The position numbers were made by a program, and so were the translations under genes. A stretch of DNA of 64,000 bases. Origin: Dryocola sp. LX212 (GTDB lineage Bacteria > Pseudomonadota > Gammaproteobacteria > Enterobacterales > Enterobacteriaceae). Below the pieces are notes generated by a model. The model was given only the letters and a program-made list of their open reading frames with translations, made no database searches and was not told where the DNA came from. This document shows, piece after piece, positions 49,939-61,014 of the stretch. The DNA lies in NCBI GenBank assembly GCA_041504365.1, contig CP167917.1, positions 2,604,001 to 2,668,000 of the forward strand, given 5' to 3'. The stretch's first letter is position 1. Each line of letters starts with the position of its first letter.

Positions 49939-50730
49939 TTAAAACGGATAATCGTGATAGCCCATTTGTTTAGAAATAGTACGCGCGGCGTCGTGGAGTA
50001 TTTCAACATATTCGTGCAGGCGGTCCTCTGAGAAGCGCAGCGTCGGGAAAGAGATACTCAGCCCGGCAATCACCACGCCAAAACGATCGAACACAGGTAC
50101 GCCAATGCAGCGCAACCCCTCTTCCTGCTCTTCGTTATCTTCACCATAGCCCTGCTCGAGAACCTGATCCAGCAACGGCAGCAGCTCTTCGGTGCTGGTA
50201 ATAGTGCGCTCGGTGCTGCGGTTGTATTCAACTTCTGCGAGGATCTCTTTAACTTCCTCACGGTCACGCCACGCCAGCAAAACTTTACCGATTGCCGTGC
50301 TGTACAGCGGATTACGGCGGCCCACACGGGAGTACATGCGCAGGTTGTACATAGAGTCGATTTTGTGAATGTAAACAATACTGTCTTCATCCAGCGCGCC
50401 CAGATGGATCGTCTCTTTGGTCAGACGCGACAGTTCACGCATCTGAATATCCGCGCTGCGGATTAAGTCTACGTTCTGCAGGGCCCGAGCACCCAGCTCA
50501 AACAGTTTCAGGGTCAGCGAATATTTCTCCGACTCCCCTTCCTGAGCCACATAGCCCAGCGACTTCATGGTTTGCAAAAAGCGATAGACGGTGCTTTTCG
50601 ACATCATGACGCGCTGCGAAAGCTCAGTGATGCCAATTTCGCGTTCTTCGCCAAGCGCCTGCAGAATGCCAAAAACTTTCAGGACGGATGAGACAGAATC
50701 AGGTTGTTTATCCAGATCTGCGATAGCCAT
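49939..50730 (-). CDS. kdgR: IclR-family repressor of pectin and ketodeoxygluconate genes
   Basis: Repressor responding to 2-keto-3-deoxygluconate. The 263 residues have the winged helix (about 15-75: LSQRVMMSKSTVYRFLQTM) and the IclR effector domain (NPLYSTAIGKVLLAW, GEDNEEQEEGLRCIGVPVFD). I start at ATG 50730 (MAIADLDKQPD), with GAGG 5 bases upstream, which gives the E. coli length. Divergent from yebQ, whose transcription it may influence by position. A KdgR box was not clearly seen. Confidence 0.95.
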   Translation of the reverse strand: MAIADLDKQPDSVSSVLKVFGILQALGEEREIGITELSQRVMMSKSTVYRFLQTMKSLGYVAQEGESEKYSLTLKLFELGARALQNVDLIRSADIQMRELSRLTKETIHLGALDEDSIVYIHKIDSMYNLRMYSRVGRRNPLYSTAIGKVLLAWRDREEVKEILAEVEYNRSTERTITSTEELLPLLDQVLEQGYGEDNEEQEEGLRCIGVPVFDRFGVVIAGLSISFPTLRFSEDRLHEYVEILHDAARTISKQMGYHDYPF

Positions 50731-50905
50731 AATCACCTCGATCGCACATGTTTTATAAAAATCAGAACTGGTTTTTAGTATAAATTGCCCAACGGTTCAC
50801 CGCAACGTAACAATCCGATTTCGTTACAAATCTGCGACCTGTCACGGAAATATCGATGCTAAAATTACAGTTCGCAAAATGACTTCTATTAAGTTGTACT
50901 TCCTT

Positions 50906-52279
50906 ATGGATAAACCCTTATCTGACGGGCTGCCGATGCCCCAGCGTTATGGCGCCATTTTCGCTATCACGCTCGGCATCACTATAGCCGTACTTGATGG
51001 CGCAATTGCCAACGTAGCGCTTCCCACGATTGCTCACGATCTTAACGCCAGTCCTGCCGAATCCATCTGGGTGGTGAACAGCTACCAGATAGCGATTATC
51101 GTCTCGCTGCTATCAATGTCGTTCCTCGGCGATCTTTTTGGCTACCGGCGGGTTTACCAGTGCGGTCTGGTGCTGTTCTGCATGACATCACTGTTCTGCG
51201 CCCTCTCCACTTCACTTCCCATGCTGACGGTGGCGCGCGTATTACAGGGCTTCGGCGGGGCTGCGCTGATGAGCGTTAACACCGCTCTGATACGGCTTAT
51301 CTATCCGCAGCGATTTCTCGGCCGCGGCATGGGCATCAACTCGTTTATCGTGGCCGTCTCTTCCGCTGCGGGGCCAACAGTAGCAGCCGCCATTCTTTCC
51401 GTCGCCTCCTGGCAGTGGCTGTTTTTAATCAACGTGCCAATCGGCGTTGTGGCGTTTTTTTTTGCGCTACGCTATCTGCCGCCCAACCAGCAAAAATCTC
51501 AGGGGCAGCGGTTTGATATCCCAAGCGCCGTGATGAATGCGCTGACCTTCGGGCTGCTGATTTCCGCCATCAGCGGATTCTCGCAGGGGCAGTCCGGCAC
51601 GTTGATCATCGGTGAGCTGGCGGCGCTGCTGGTCATTGGCTATTTCTTTATCCGCCGTCAGCTTGCCCTTCCGTTCCCCATTTTGCCGGTCGACCTGCTG
51701 CGCATCCCGATTTTCTCCCTTTCAATTGGCACCTCGGTTTGTTCATTCGCGGCCCAGATGCTGGCGTTTGTCTCTCTGCCCTTCTTCCTGCAGACGACGC
51801 TGGGTCGCAGCGAGGTTGAAACCGGGCTGCTGCTGACGCCGTGGCCGCTGGCAACAATGGTGATGGCCCCGCTTGCCGGGTACCTGATCGAACGTTTCCA
51901 TGCGGGCCTGCTGGGAGGGATTGGGCTTGCAGTGATGGCCTGCGGGCTGTTCGCACTGGCGATGCTACCGCATAATCCGAGCGACATCGATATTGTCTGG
52001 CGGATGATCCTCTGCGGGGCGGGCTTTGGTCTTTTCCAGTCGCCAAACAACCACACGATTATCTCGTCGGCTCCGCGCCATCGCAGCGGGGGAGCCAGCG
52101 GTATGTTGGGTACCGCACGTTTACTGGGACAAAGCACCGGTGCGGCTCTGGTCGCGCTGATGTTCAACCTATCCCACGATCATGGCACCCACGCGTCGCT
52201 GATTCTGGCAGGCAGTTTCGCGACCCTTGCCGCAATCGTCAGCAGTCTGCGGATGTCACAGCCCAGAATTCAGGCATAA
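50906..52279 (+). CDS. yebQ: MFS transporter of the 14-helix DHA2 type
   Basis: Drug:proton-type major facilitator protein with about 14 membrane helices, 457 residues as in E. coli YebQ. Conserved: LDGAIANVALPTIA (motif D1), FLGDLFGYRR (motif A), and ARVLQGFGGAALMSVN (motif B). The substrate is unknown. ATG 50906 (MDKPLSDGLPMPQRYG) aligns with K-12; the frame is open to ATG 50879, and neither start has a strong ribosome site. It lies next to kdgR as in E. coli and ends at a hairpin shared with htpX. Confidence 0.92.
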   Translation: MDKPLSDGLPMPQRYGAIFAITLGITIAVLDGAIANVALPTIAHDLNASPAESIWVVNSYQIAIIVSLLSMSFLGDLFGYRRVYQCGLVLFCMTSLFCALSTSLPMLTVARVLQGFGGAALMSVNTALIRLIYPQRFLGRGMGINSFIVAVSSAAGPTVAAAILSVASWQWLFLINVPIGVVAFFFALRYLPPNQQKSQGQRFDIPSAVMNALTFGLLISAISGFSQGQSGTLIIGELAALLVIGYFFIRRQLALPFPILPVDLLRIPIFSLSIGTSVCSFAAQMLAFVSLPFFLQTTLGRSEVETGLLLTPWPLATMVMAPLAGYLIERFHAGLLGGIGLAVMACGLFALAMLPHNPSDIDIVWRMILCGAGFGLFQSPNNHTIISSAPRHRSGGASGMLGTARLLGQSTGAALVALMFNLSHDHGTHASLILAGSFATLAAIVSSLRMSQPRIQA

Positions 52280-52307
52280 AAAAAGCGAGCCTTCCGGCTC
52301 GCTTTTT
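52277..52307. terminator. Terminator between yebQ and htpX
   Basis: AAAAAGCGAGCC-TTCC-GGCTCGCTTTTT, perfect 12-bp stem with A- and T-runs, between convergent genes. Confidence 0.9.
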
Positions 52308-52321
52308 CACTTCTGCATCGC

Positions 52322-53203
52322 TTACTTCAGGTAGTCACCGTTACGCAGCGCTTCGATACGTTTGTCCAGAGGCGGGTGAGTCATGAACAGCTCGCTCATG
52401 GACTTCGCCTTGCCGTTGATGCAAAACGCCATCATGCTGCTGGCCTCCTGCGGCTCATAGCTGGTTTTCAGACGCTGCAGCGCAGCAATCATTTTTTCAC
52501 GCCCAACCAGTTTTGCCGAGCCCGCATCAGCGTGGAATTCGCGGTGGCGCGAGAACCACATGGTGATAATGCTAGCCAGAATACCAAACACTATCTCCAG
52601 CACCGTTGCCACGGCGAAATAAACCAGCGGGTTACCGTTGCTGCTTTCGCCCTCGTCCCGGTTGCCGGACAGGAAGCCGGAAGCTACCTGCGCGATGATA
52701 CGTGAAATAAAGATAACGAAAGTGTTCACCACGCCCTGAATCAGCGTCATGGTGACCATATCGCCGTTGGCGACGTGGCTGATTTCGTGAGCGATCACGG
52801 CCTCAGCTTCATCTCGGCTCATGTTCTGTAACAGTCCGGTGCTGACGGCGACCAGTGAAGCATCACGACGGGCACCCGTCGCAAAGGCGTTGATGTCCGG
52901 CGCATGATAAATAGCCACCTGAGGCATCGCGATACCCGCCTGCTGCGACTGACGACGAACAGTCTCAAGCAGCCAGCGCTCTGTTTCGTTACGCGGTTGT
53001 TCAATCACTTCCCCACCTACCGAGCGCAGTGCCATCCACTTCGACATCAGCAATGAGACGATTGAACCGCCAAAGCCAAACAGTACCGCCATGATCATCA
53101 GACCGGAAACGCTGCTTGACTGGATCCCCGTCAGGCTTAGCACCAGCCCGAAAACGACCATAACCGCAAGGTTGGTCAGCAGGAAAAGCCCGATACGCAT
53201 CAT
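52322..53203 (-). CDS. htpX: Membrane-bound zinc metalloprotease HtpX
   Basis: Heat-shock protease that degrades misfolded inner-membrane proteins together with FtsH. It has 293 residues and four hydrophobic segments. The zinc motif HEISH is at 139-143 and the third ligand is likely a glutamate in [20 protein letters not shown] 53203 ([12 protein letters not shown]) gives the E. coli length; a 31-codon upstream extension is not conserved. E. coli htpX is under CpxR and sigma-32; I could not point to exact sites. Confidence 0.96.
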   Translation of the reverse strand: MMRIGLFLLTNLAVMVVFGLVLSLTGIQSSSVSGLMIMAVLFGFGGSIVSLLMSKWMALRSVGGEVIEQPRNETERWLLETVRRQSQQAGIAMPQVAIYHAPDINAFATGARRDASLVAVSTGLLQNMSRDEAEAVIAHEISHVANGDMVTMTLIQGVVNTFVIFISRIIAQVASGFLSGNRDEGESSNGNPLVYFAVATVLEIVFGILASIITMWFSRHREFHADAGSAKLVGREKMIAALQRLKTSYEPQEASSMMAFCINGKAKSMSELFMTHPPLDKRIEALRNGDYLK

Positions 53204-53364
53204 AATTTTCTTTTTACCTCGGTTTTCAATATACGCACTGTGCGTTACCCCACATCGTAGGGGCAAGCCCGCCATTTTCAAGCCTTGCGGCTTCACAAGT
53301 GATTAATAATACATATCTTTACATTAAACGGAGACGGGGCTGACGTGCCTTGAGAGAGGTAGAA

Positions 53365-53392
53365 AAACGGGCCCGTTTTAACGGGCCCGTTG
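53365..53392 (-). terminator. Terminator of prc
   Basis: Two copies of the palindrome AACGGGCCCGTT joined head to tail (53366-53391), forming a strong hairpin with TTTTTCT on the - strand, 6 bases past the prc stop codon. Confidence 0.85.
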
Positions 53393-53397
53393 GAGGA

Positions 53398-55446
53398 TTA
53401 CTTCGCGGGTGCCGGTTGTTCCGCCGGCTTGTCCTGTTCCATCTTCGAGAGGTCGAGGGCAATGTGAACCGTTTCATCAAGATACGGGTCGGGTTCCTGA
53501 TAATCCTTCGGCAAATCTTCCAGCTTTTTCAGCGGTGCTTTGCCTGCACGCTTGTAGCGGTCGTTAATGCGGGCCAGTCGCGTGGCGTCATCTTCCTGAT
53601 TTTCTTTCTCACGCTGGGCGAGATTCAAAGAGATGATGCTGCGTTTCTCTTTCAGGGCATTGAACCGGGCAATGTCCTTCGAGATGTACTGGAATTCTGG
53701 ATCCGCAGCGATGCGCTCCTGATGCATTTTCAACAGCTTAGGTTCGAATGGTGCCATATCGCCAGATTTCACGTAGGTGGCAGCATTGATGCTGTCCCAC
53801 GGAAGCGCGTTATCTTCGAACTTCTCACCGGTTTCAGTCTCTTGCGTGCCGGTAGGCATCATGACGTCCGGCGTAACACCCTTACGTTGAGTACTGCCGC
53901 CGTTGACGCGGTAGAACTTCTGAATGGTGTACTGCACGGAGCCCAGAGCAGGCCATTCCGGGCGCAGCATTTGATCGTAAATACGATTCAGAGAACGATA
54001 CTGCTGCACGGTGCCTTTACCGAAGGTAGGCTCGCCAACAATCAGCGCACGACCGTAATCCTGCATAGCAGCAGCAAAGATTTCGGATGCGGACGCGCTG
54101 AAGCGGTCAACCATTACCACCAGCGGGCCTTTATAATAAACCACGCCGTCGGTATCGCTATCTTCACGGACCTTGCCGTTGTTATCGCGCACCTGAACGA
54201 CCGGGCCGCTTGGGATAAACAGGCCGGATAGGGAGACCGCTTCGGTCAGCGCGCCGCCACCGTTAGAACGCAGATCAATGATCACGCTCTTCACGTTCTG
54301 TTTTTCCATTTTCTGCAGCTGGACTTTGACATCATCCGTCAGGCCCACGTAGAAGCCGGGAATATCCAGCACGCCGACTTTGTCTTTACCGACGGTTTTG
54401 ACCGTCAGCTTCACGGCGCGGTCTTCGAGGCGAATACGTTCGCGCGTCAACGTGACGATACGGGTTTTGGTTCCCTTACCGGCTGGCAGGATCTCAAGGC
54501 GCACTTTGCTGCCCTTCGGTCCTTTTATTAACGCCACCACGTCGTCAAGACGCCAGCCGATGACATCGACCATGCCTTTACCCGTCTGGCCCACGCCAAC
54601 AATACGATCGCCAACGGTAATCGCTTTGCTTTTCGCAGCCGGTCCGCCCGCGACCATGGAATTGATAACCGTGTAGTCATCGTCCATTTGCAGCACGGCA
54701 CCGATACCTTCCAGAGAAAGGCTCATTTCGGTGTTGAACTGCTCGGTATTGCGCGGAGAGAGGTAGTTGGTGTGCGGGTCGATTTCGTGGGCAAATGCGG
54801 TCATAGCCAGAGAGAAGACGTCTTCGCTGTTGCTCTGCGCCAGGCGTCGTATCGCAAAATGATAGCGCTTGGTCAGCGTCTCACGAATTTCTTTCTCGTC
54901 TTTACCGGTCAGCTTCAGGCTGAGCTCGTCGTACTTAACCTTGCCGTCCCAGAGTTTATTTAGCTCATCAACGCTGGTCGGCCAGGGCGATTTGCTGCGG
55001 TCGAGATTAAAGGTGTCGTTACCGGTAAAGTCCATCGGACGTTCTAACACCTTCAGCGCATACTGATAACGTTCAAAACGGCGCTTCTGACCCAGATTGT
55101 ACAAATCGTAAAATACATCCAGCTTGCCGGAACGCAACTCGTCGCCAATCTGCCCTTTCTTCGCCGCATACTGCTCAACGTCGCTGGCAAGCAGCACGTT
55201 GTGGCTGTAGTCGAGCAAATTAAGGTAGCGGTCAAAGATTTTGGCAGAGAAGTTTTGATCCAGATCGAACTGGCGGTAATGCGAGCGAGTAAAGCGCGAG
55301 GTTACGCGCTCACTCACCGTGGCATGCTGAGCTTCTTCCTTTAGCTGCGGAATCTGATCGGCACGCGTGATGTTCTCAACGGCCAGCGTGCTGCCTGCAA
55401 AGAATAACAGACTGGCGACGGCCGTAAGCCTAAAGAGTTTGTTCAT
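53398..55446 (-). CDS. prc: Tail-specific periplasmic protease (C-terminal processing peptidase)
   Basis: Periplasmic S41 serine protease that trims FtsI and degrades MepS (with NlpI) and tagged proteins. 682 residues, the same as E. coli. Signal peptide ends near residue 22 (STLAVENIT). A PDZ domain lies at about 240-325, and the catalytic Ser452 (FSASASEI) and Lys477 (TFGKGTVQQ) are at the E. coli positions. The tail ends in PAEQPAPAK. It follows proQ by 20 bases on the same strand, so the two are likely cotranscribed. Confidence 0.97.
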   Translation of the reverse strand: MNKLFRLTAVASLLFFAGSTLAVENITRADQIPQLKEEAQHATVSERVTSRFTRSHYRQFDLDQNFSAKIFDRYLNLLDYSHNVLLASDVEQYAAKKGQIGDELRSGKLDVFYDLYNLGQKRRFERYQYALKVLERPMDFTGNDTFNLDRSKSPWPTSVDELNKLWDGKVKYDELSLKLTGKDEKEIRETLTKRYHFAIRRLAQSNSEDVFSLAMTAFAHEIDPHTNYLSPRNTEQFNTEMSLSLEGIGAVLQMDDDYTVINSMVAGGPAAKSKAITVGDRIVGVGQTGKGMVDVIGWRLDDVVALIKGPKGSKVRLEILPAGKGTKTRIVTLTRERIRLEDRAVKLTVKTVGKDKVGVLDIPGFYVGLTDDVKVQLQKMEKQNVKSVIIDLRSNGGGALTEAVSLSGLFIPSGPVVQVRDNNGKVREDSDTDGVVYYKGPLVVMVDRFSASASEIFAAAMQDYGRALIVGEPTFGKGTVQQYRSLNRIYDQMLRPEWPALGSVQYTIQKFYRVNGGSTQRKGVTPDVMMPTGTQETETGEKFEDNALPWDSINAATYVKSGDMAPFEPKLLKMHQERIAADPEFQYISKDIARFNALKEKRSIISLNLAQREKENQEDDATRLARINDRYKRAGKAPLKKLEDLPKDYQEPDPYLDETVHIALDLSKMEQDKPAEQPAPAK

Positions 55447-55466
55447 GCCCGGGTCTGGCCTCCGTT

Positions 55467-56156
55467 TCAGAACGACAAGTGTTCTGCGCGTACAATCATA
55501 GCCATACCAGAAGTCAGCTGTACACGGACGCCATCTTTGGTAATTTCCAGTACGGTGGCATCCATCGCGTTGTTGCCCGCTTTGACTTTAATTGCCTGGC
55601 CTACCTGCAGAGCCGAAATATCTGTAACTGGCGTGCGTTTCTCTTCACGCGGCGCAGGTGCAGCCGGTTTATCAGCGCGTGGTTTACGCTCTGAAGTTTC
55701 TTTGCGACGTGGAGCCTGAGCAGCCGGGCGTGGTTTGCGCTCACGACGAGGCTTGTCTACGACAGTCTCACCGTTAGCAATTGCGGCTTCACGTTTTTTC
55801 GCTTGCTGTTCGGCACGCTGAGCCTGAACGCGAGCTTTTGCTTCTTCGAGCTGCTTGCGGGCATGCTCTACGTGTTGCTCGTCCAGCTCCCCACAAGGGT
55901 TGCCGTCGAGGTCGACGCGCACTGCACCGACTTTGATACCGTACAGGTAACGCCAGCTTGAAGTATAAAGACGTAGCGCGGAGCGAAGCTGAGTCTTACT
56001 GAGGCTCATTTCGCCTTCAACGCGCGCGACCAGATCCTGGAAGATTCCAATCTTCAGGGGGCGAGCTTCACCTTCAGCGCTAAAGCACTGGGGGAAACGC
56101 TCTGCCAGAAAGGCGATAACTTCTTTGCTGCTATTCAACTTGGGTTGATTTTCCAT
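55467..56156 (-). CDS. proQ: RNA chaperone ProQ
   Basis: Global sRNA- and mRNA-3'-end-binding protein that stabilises transcripts; first found through ProP osmoregulation. 229 residues: FinO/ProQ domain at about 1-120 ([36 protein letters not shown]), a basic linker (about 125-178, [19 protein letters not shown]) and a C-terminal Tudor-like part ([21 protein letters not shown]). E. coli has 232. Upstream of prc, as in K-12. Confidence 0.96.
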   Translation of the reverse strand: MENQPKLNSSKEVIAFLAERFPQCFSAEGEARPLKIGIFQDLVARVEGEMSLSKTQLRSALRLYTSSWRYLYGIKVGAVRVDLDGNPCGELDEQHVEHARKQLEEAKARVQAQRAEQQAKKREAAIANGETVVDKPRRERKPRPAAQAPRRKETSERKPRADKPAAPAPREEKRTPVTDISALQVGQAIKVKAGNNAMDATVLEITKDGVRVQLTSGMAMIVRAEHLSF

Positions 56157-56260
56157 GAAATTTCCTGATTACAACGGCGTAGCCAACAAACCGCGGGCAT
56201 GAACAGGCGACATTATAATGACGCTATCAGCAAATGCCACGTTATCCGTTGCTTATCATG

Positions 56261-56749
56261 CTATCGAGTGAAGAATTTTTTATAATCCGTAGCGGCGAGC
56301 AGCTCCGAAAGCTGCGCAACCAGTTGGGATAAGCCTTGTTGGTCTTCCGGGGAGAAGCGCCCATATTCGGTGCTGTCAATATCCAGAACGCCCACGATTT
56401 CGTCCTTTACCACCAGCGGGAAGACGATTTCGGAATTACTTGATGCGTCGCAGGCGATATGGCCATCAAAGGCATGCACATCTTCCACCCGCTGAACCTG
56501 AGCCGTAGAGACCGCCGTGCCGCACACCCCTTTACCAACCGGAATGCGTACGCAGGCGATTTTGCCCTGGAACGGGCCCAGCACCAACGTATTAAATTCA
56601 AGAAGATAGAAGCCTGCCCAGTTCACCCCCTCCAGACGTTCAAACAACAGCGCGCTGGTATTGGCCAGCGTGGCTAAAAAACTTGTTTCACCTGCCATTA
56701 ATGCACTGAAATCGCGATTCAAATCCGCGTAAAATTGTTCTTTGTTCAT
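56261..56749 (-). CDS. msrC: Free methionine-(R)-sulfoxide reductase
   Basis: GAF-domain enzyme of 162 residues reducing free methionine R-sulfoxide with thioredoxin. The three conserved cysteines are Cys66 (KIACVRIP), Cys76 (GKGVCGTAV) and Cys100 (HIACDASSN), spaced 10 and 24 as in the E. coli enzyme (fRMsr, YebR). It ends close to the proQ 5' region. Divergent from letA, 168 bases apart. Confidence 0.93.
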   Translation of the reverse strand: MNKEQFYADLNRDFSALMAGETSFLATLANTSALLFERLEGVNWAGFYLLEFNTLVLGPFQGKIACVRIPVGKGVCGTAVSTAQVQRVEDVHAFDGHIACDASSNSEIVFPLVVKDEIVGVLDIDSTEYGRFSPEDQQGLSQLVAQLSELLAATDYKKFFTR

Positions 56750-56917
56750 TGAGTAACCATTTGTTATCTGACTCTACTGCATAGCATACTAAAATAAGCA
56801 CTAAATGCGCTGCGCCACAAGGTGTATCCTTTTATGAATTACTATAGGCTTAATGAATAATTTATAACTGACCGAGAGACGACATGCCGTACTGCTCTTC
56901 CTGGCCAACGACGAAAC

Positions 56918-58162
56918 ATGAAAATACAAGCCATTAGTCAGGTTTTGCCGGAGGCACGTTATCAGCGTTGCCCGGAATGCGATACCCTTTTCTCGCTGCC
57001 GCAGGTTAAATCCTCCCAGAGCGCGTACTGCCCACGTTGTGATGCCAAAGTGCATCACGGACGGGACTGGTCAATGACCCGTTTGACTGCGATGGCGGTT
57101 GCCATGCTCCTGCTGATGCCGGTGGCCTTCACCGAGCCGCTGGTGCGTATCTGGCTATTAGGCACCAAAATCGATGCCAACGTCTTCCAGGGCATCTGGC
57201 AGATGACACATCAGGGTGACCCGGTCACTGCAGCAATGGTGCTGTTCTGTGCGGTTGGTGCGCCGGCCACGCTGGTGGCGGCCATCATCTTCCTCTACTT
57301 CGGCAACATCCTGGGCATGAATCTGCGTCCCGTTCTGCTGATGCTCGATAAGCTCAAAGAGTGGGTGATGCTCGATATCTATCTGGTCGGCGTCGGCGTG
57401 GCGTCGATTAAGGTTAAAGAGTATGCTTTTATGCAGCCGGGGGTGGGCCTGGTAGCCTTTGTAGCGCTGGTCGTGCTGAGCCTGATGACGATGATCCATC
57501 TTAACGTTGAGCAGCTCTGGGAACGTTTTTATCCCCAGCGGCCACCGCGGGCTTACAACGCCCAGCTCCGCGTCTGTCTGGGCTGCCATTTCACGGGAGT
57601 TCCCGACGAGCGGGGGCGCTGTCCTCGCTGCCACGTGCCCCTACGCAATCGCCGCAGGCAAAGCCTGCAAAAGTCATGGGCGGCGCTTATAGCGTCAATC
57701 ATGTTCCTTTTGCCTGCGAACCTGCTGCCGATATCTATTATTTACGTCAATGGTTCCCGCCAGGAAGATACGATCCTCTCGGGCATTATCTCTTTAGCCA
57801 GCGGCAACATTCCCGTGGCGATTGTGGTGTTTATTGCCAGTATTCTCGTCCCCTTTACTAAAGTGATTGTGATGCTCACCCTGCTGCTGAGCATCCACTT
57901 CAAGTGTGAAAGCGGCCTGCGTACGCGTATCCTGCTGCTGCGCTTTATTACCTGGATTGGCCGCTGGTCAATGCTGGATTTGTTCGTCATCGCACTCACC
58001 ATGTCACTGGTCAACCGCGATCAGCTGCTGGCATTTACTATGGGACCGGCTGCGTTTTATTTTGGCGCGGCGGTTATTTTAACTATTCTTGCTGTCGAAT
58101 GGCTGGATAGCCGACTACTTTGGGACGCACATGAGTCAGGAAACGCCCGCTTCACCGACTGA
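56918..58162 (+). CDS. letA: Inner-membrane lipid transport protein LetA
   Basis: PqiA-family integral membrane protein of 414 residues that works with LetB in lipid transport between the inner and outer membranes. Two zinc-ribbon-like clusters are visible: RCPECDTLF with YCPRCDAKV, and [10 protein letters not shown] with RCPRCHVPL. Each PqiA domain follows with hydrophobic helices. The only start codon in the open frame is ATG 56918; the E. coli protein is about 13 residues longer. letB begins inside its 3' end (32-base overlap), so the two are translationally linked. Confidence 0.94.
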   Translation: MKIQAISQVLPEARYQRCPECDTLFSLPQVKSSQSAYCPRCDAKVHHGRDWSMTRLTAMAVAMLLLMPVAFTEPLVRIWLLGTKIDANVFQGIWQMTHQGDPVTAAMVLFCAVGAPATLVAAIIFLYFGNILGMNLRPVLLMLDKLKEWVMLDIYLVGVGVASIKVKEYAFMQPGVGLVAFVALVVLSLMTMIHLNVEQLWERFYPQRPPRAYNAQLRVCLGCHFTGVPDERGRCPRCHVPLRNRRRQSLQKSWAALIASIMFLLPANLLPISIIYVNGSRQEDTILSGIISLASGNIPVAIVVFIASILVPFTKVIVMLTLLLSIHFKCESGLRTRILLLRFITWIGRWSMLDLFVIALTMSLVNRDQLLAFTMGPAAFYFGAAVILTILAVEWLDSRLLWDAHESGNARFTD

Positions 58163-60764
58163 AGCGCGAATTAAAACAAAACGCCGGATCTCCCCTTTCT
58201 GGCTGCTGCCGATTATCGCCCTGCTGATTACGAGCTGGCTTATCTGGACCACGTATCAGGAGCGGGGAACCACCGCGACCATCGACTTTGTATCAGCTGA
58301 CGGCATCGTCGCCGGGCGAACGCCCGTTCGTTTTCAGGGCGTGGAAGTCGGCACCGTGCAGAGCATAAGCCTGGGGAAAAACCTCAATAAGATTGCAGTA
58401 CAAGTCAGCATCAAAAGCGATATAAAAGATGCGCTGCGCGAAGAGACACAATTCTGGCTGGTCACGCCGAAAGCTTCGCTGGCGGGCGTTTCAGGCCTGG
58501 ATGCACTGGTCGGCGGGAACTATATTGGCATGATGCCGGGCAAAGGCGAGCCTAAAAATCATTTTACCGCGCTGGATACCCAGCCGAAATATCGCCTGAA
58601 TAACGGTGAATTAATGATCCACCTGCACGCCCCGGACCTCGGCTCGCTGAACAGCGGCTCGCTGGTTTACTTCCGTAAGATCCCGGTTGGCCGCGTTTAC
58701 GACTACACCATTAATCAAAACAAACAGGGCGTCACCATTGACGTGCTCATCGATCGCCGCTTCACAAGCCTCGTGAAAAAAGGTAGCCGCTTCTGGAATG
58801 TCTCGGGCGTGAAATCTGACATCAGCCTGAGCGGCGCGCATGTGCAGCTCGAAAGCCTGGCCGCGCTGGTCAACGGTGCAATCGCCTTTGACTCCCCGGA
58901 AAAATCAGCCCAGGCTAAAGCCGACGACGAATTTGGTCTGTACGAAGACCTGGCCCACAGCCAACGGGGCGTACTGGTAAAACTTGATCTGCCGGACGGT
59001 GCAGGTCTGAAGGCTGACTCAACGCCGCTGATGTACCAGGGGCTGGAGGTCGGCACCCTGACTAAGCTGGATCTAAACCCTGGTGGCGCTGTCACCGGTG
59101 AAATGACCGTTGACCCAGGCGTGGTGAATTTATTGCGCACCGGTACGCGCATCGAACTGCGCAGCCCTAAAATTTCCCTGAATAACCCGAGCATCAGTAG
59201 CCTGCTTACCGGCAAAACCTTCGAGCTTGTTCCCGGCGAAGGTGACCCTCAGGACCATTTCGTGATCCTGCCGAGCGACAAAACGCCGCTGCAGCAGCCA
59301 AATGTGCTGACGCTAACGCTGACGGCGTCGGAAAGCTACGGCATTGATGCGGGCCAGCCGGTTATCCTGCACGGTATTCAGATTGGTCAGGTTCTGGAGC
59401 GCTCGCTGAGCAAAAAAGGCGTCAGCTTCGCGGTAGCCATCGAGCCGCAGTATCGCCATCTGCTGCAGGGCGACAGCAAATTCGTGGTCAACAGCCGCCT
59501 TGACGTCAAGCTGGGCATGGACGGCGTTGAGTTTCTCGGCGCCAGCGCCAGCGAGTGGTTGAGCGGAGGCATCCGCGTGCTGCCCGGTAACAAAGGCGAG
59601 ATGAAATCGACCTACCCTCTGTATGCCAATCTGGAAAAGGCGGTTGAAAACAGCCTGAGCGATTTACCGACAACCACGCTGACCCTGACGGCCTCCAGCC
59701 TGCCGGATATCCAGACCGGATCCGTAGTGCTGTACCGTAAGTTCCAGGTCGGCGAGATTATCACCGTGCGCCCTAAAGCGAACAGTTTCGATATCGACGT
59801 GCATATCAAGCCAGAATTCCGCCATCTGCTTACCGCTAACAGCATATTCTGGGCTGAAGGTGGCGCCCGTGTGCAGCTTAACGGCAACGGCCTGACCGTG
59901 CAGGCCTCTCCGCTTTCCCGTGCCCTGAAAGGTGCCATCAGTTTCGATAACCTGAGCGGTGCCGGAGCGGGCCTGACGAAAAACGATAAGCGGGTGCTTT
60001 ATGCCTCGGAAACCGCCGCGCGCGCGGTAGGTAGCCAGATTATTCTGCATACTTATGATGCCAATAAGCTCTCGGAGGGGATGCCAATCCGTTATCTCGG
60101 TATTGATATCGGCCAGCTGGAGTCCATCAACCTCACCGCCTCGCGCAGCGAAGTGATGGCCAAAGCAGTGCTCTACCCCGAGTTCGTGAAAACCTTCGCC
60201 CGCGGCGGTACGCGCTTCTCGGTAGTCACGCCGAAGATTTCAGCAGGGGGCATCGACAATCTGGATACGATTCTGCAGCCTTATATCAACGTTGAGCCGG
60301 GCCACGGCTCGGCGCGCCGTCATTTTGAACTACAGGAAGCAACAATTACCGACTCCCGCTATTCCGACGGTCTGAACGTTGTGCTTGAGGTGGCGGAAGC
60401 CGGCGGGCTGAGCATCGGAACGCCGGTGCTGTTCCGTGGCGTTGAAGTTGGTACCGTAACCGGCCTGACGTTGGGCAGCCTCTCCGACCGTGTGATGGTA
60501 GGGCTGCGCATCAGCAAGCGCTTCCAGCACCTCGTGCGCGACAGCTCGGTGTTCTGGCTGGCATCAGGCTACAGTCTTGATTTTGGGCTGACGGGCGGCG
60601 TCGTTAAAACAGGCACATTCAACCAATTCATTCGCGGTGGCATCGCGTTTGCCACGCCTCCGGGAACGCCGCTGGCGCCGAAAGCCGAACCGGGTAAACA
60701 TTTCCTGCTGCTGGAAAGCGAGCCAAAAGAGTGGCGTCAGTGGGGCACCGCCCTGCCGCGCTAG
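58131..60764 (+). CDS. letB: Envelope-spanning MCE lipid transport protein LetB
   Basis: Periplasmic tunnel protein of 877 residues with seven MCE domains, forming a stacked hexamer that shuttles lipids. One membrane helix (about 22-42, [19 protein letters not shown]) anchors it. The MCE repeats show the recurring [20 protein letters not shown]-type start, for example [21 protein letters not shown] start at ATG 58131 ([15 protein letters not shown]), which matches E. coli YebT and overlaps letA by 32 bases. The 14-codon upstream extension is an artefact of the letA overlap. A complex hairpin region follows. Confidence 0.96.
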   Translation: MSQETPASPTEARIKTKRRISPFWLLPIIALLITSWLIWTTYQERGTTATIDFVSADGIVAGRTPVRFQGVEVGTVQSISLGKNLNKIAVQVSIKSDIKDALREETQFWLVTPKASLAGVSGLDALVGGNYIGMMPGKGEPKNHFTALDTQPKYRLNNGELMIHLHAPDLGSLNSGSLVYFRKIPVGRVYDYTINQNKQGVTIDVLIDRRFTSLVKKGSRFWNVSGVKSDISLSGAHVQLESLAALVNGAIAFDSPEKSAQAKADDEFGLYEDLAHSQRGVLVKLDLPDGAGLKADSTPLMYQGLEVGTLTKLDLNPGGAVTGEMTVDPGVVNLLRTGTRIELRSPKISLNNPSISSLLTGKTFELVPGEGDPQDHFVILPSDKTPLQQPNVLTLTLTASESYGIDAGQPVILHGIQIGQVLERSLSKKGVSFAVAIEPQYRHLLQGDSKFVVNSRLDVKLGMDGVEFLGASASEWLSGGIRVLPGNKGEMKSTYPLYANLEKAVENSLSDLPTTTLTLTASSLPDIQTGSVVLYRKFQVGEIITVRPKANSFDIDVHIKPEFRHLLTANSIFWAEGGARVQLNGNGLTVQASPLSRALKGAISFDNLSGAGAGLTKNDKRVLYASETAARAVGSQIILHTYDANKLSEGMPIRYLGIDIGQLESINLTASRSEVMAKAVLYPEFVKTFARGGTRFSVVTPKISAGGIDNLDTILQPYINVEPGHGSARRHFELQEATITDSRYSDGLNVVLEVAEAGGLSIGTPVLFRGVEVGTVTGLTLGSLSDRVMVGLRISKRFQHLVRDSSVFWLASGYSLDFGLTGGVVKTGTFNQFIRGGIAFATPPGTPLAPKAEPGKHFLLLESEPKEWRQWGTALPR

Positions 60765-60781
60765 GTAATATTCTGACCATC

Positions 60782-60973
60782 AGCCCCGGAAATAACCGGG
60801 GCTCAAGAATGTTGACAAAGAAGGAAAAAGCGTGGTTTTTCCTTCTTTGTGATTAGCAGGCGAAAATCAACGAATTGATTTTCCTTGTTATTTATTTGGC
60901 GGGATCTTTTCGAGTTTCATTCGATTTGAGCTTGTATCAGTCTGGAGCCCCAGAAATAACCGGGGCTTTTTTT
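60782..60973. repeat. Cluster of three hairpins plus a duplicated terminator stem between letB and rsmF
   Basis: AGCCCCGG-AAATAA-CCGGGGCT (60782-60803) is followed by a perfect 15-bp hairpin, ACAAAGAAGGAAAAA (60815-60829) and its complement (60836-60850), loop GCGTGG. Then comes GAAAATCAA-CGAA-TTGATTTTC (60862-60883). A second near-copy of the first element, AGCCCC-AGAAATAACC-GGGGCT, ends in T7 (60946-60973) and is the functional terminator shape. TATAAT at 60979-60984 may be an rsmF -10 box. No protein frame is evident. The duplicate copies flank about 142 bases. Confidence 0.65.
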
Positions 60974-61014
60974 ATGCTATAATGCGCGCCTTATTTTTCT
61001 CTGGAACTCCCTTC

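Noticed and set aside
60812-60840. TTGACA as a promoter -35 box inside the hairpin cluster
   Set aside because: No -10 element lies at 16-18 bases; the bases belong to the 15-bp hairpin.
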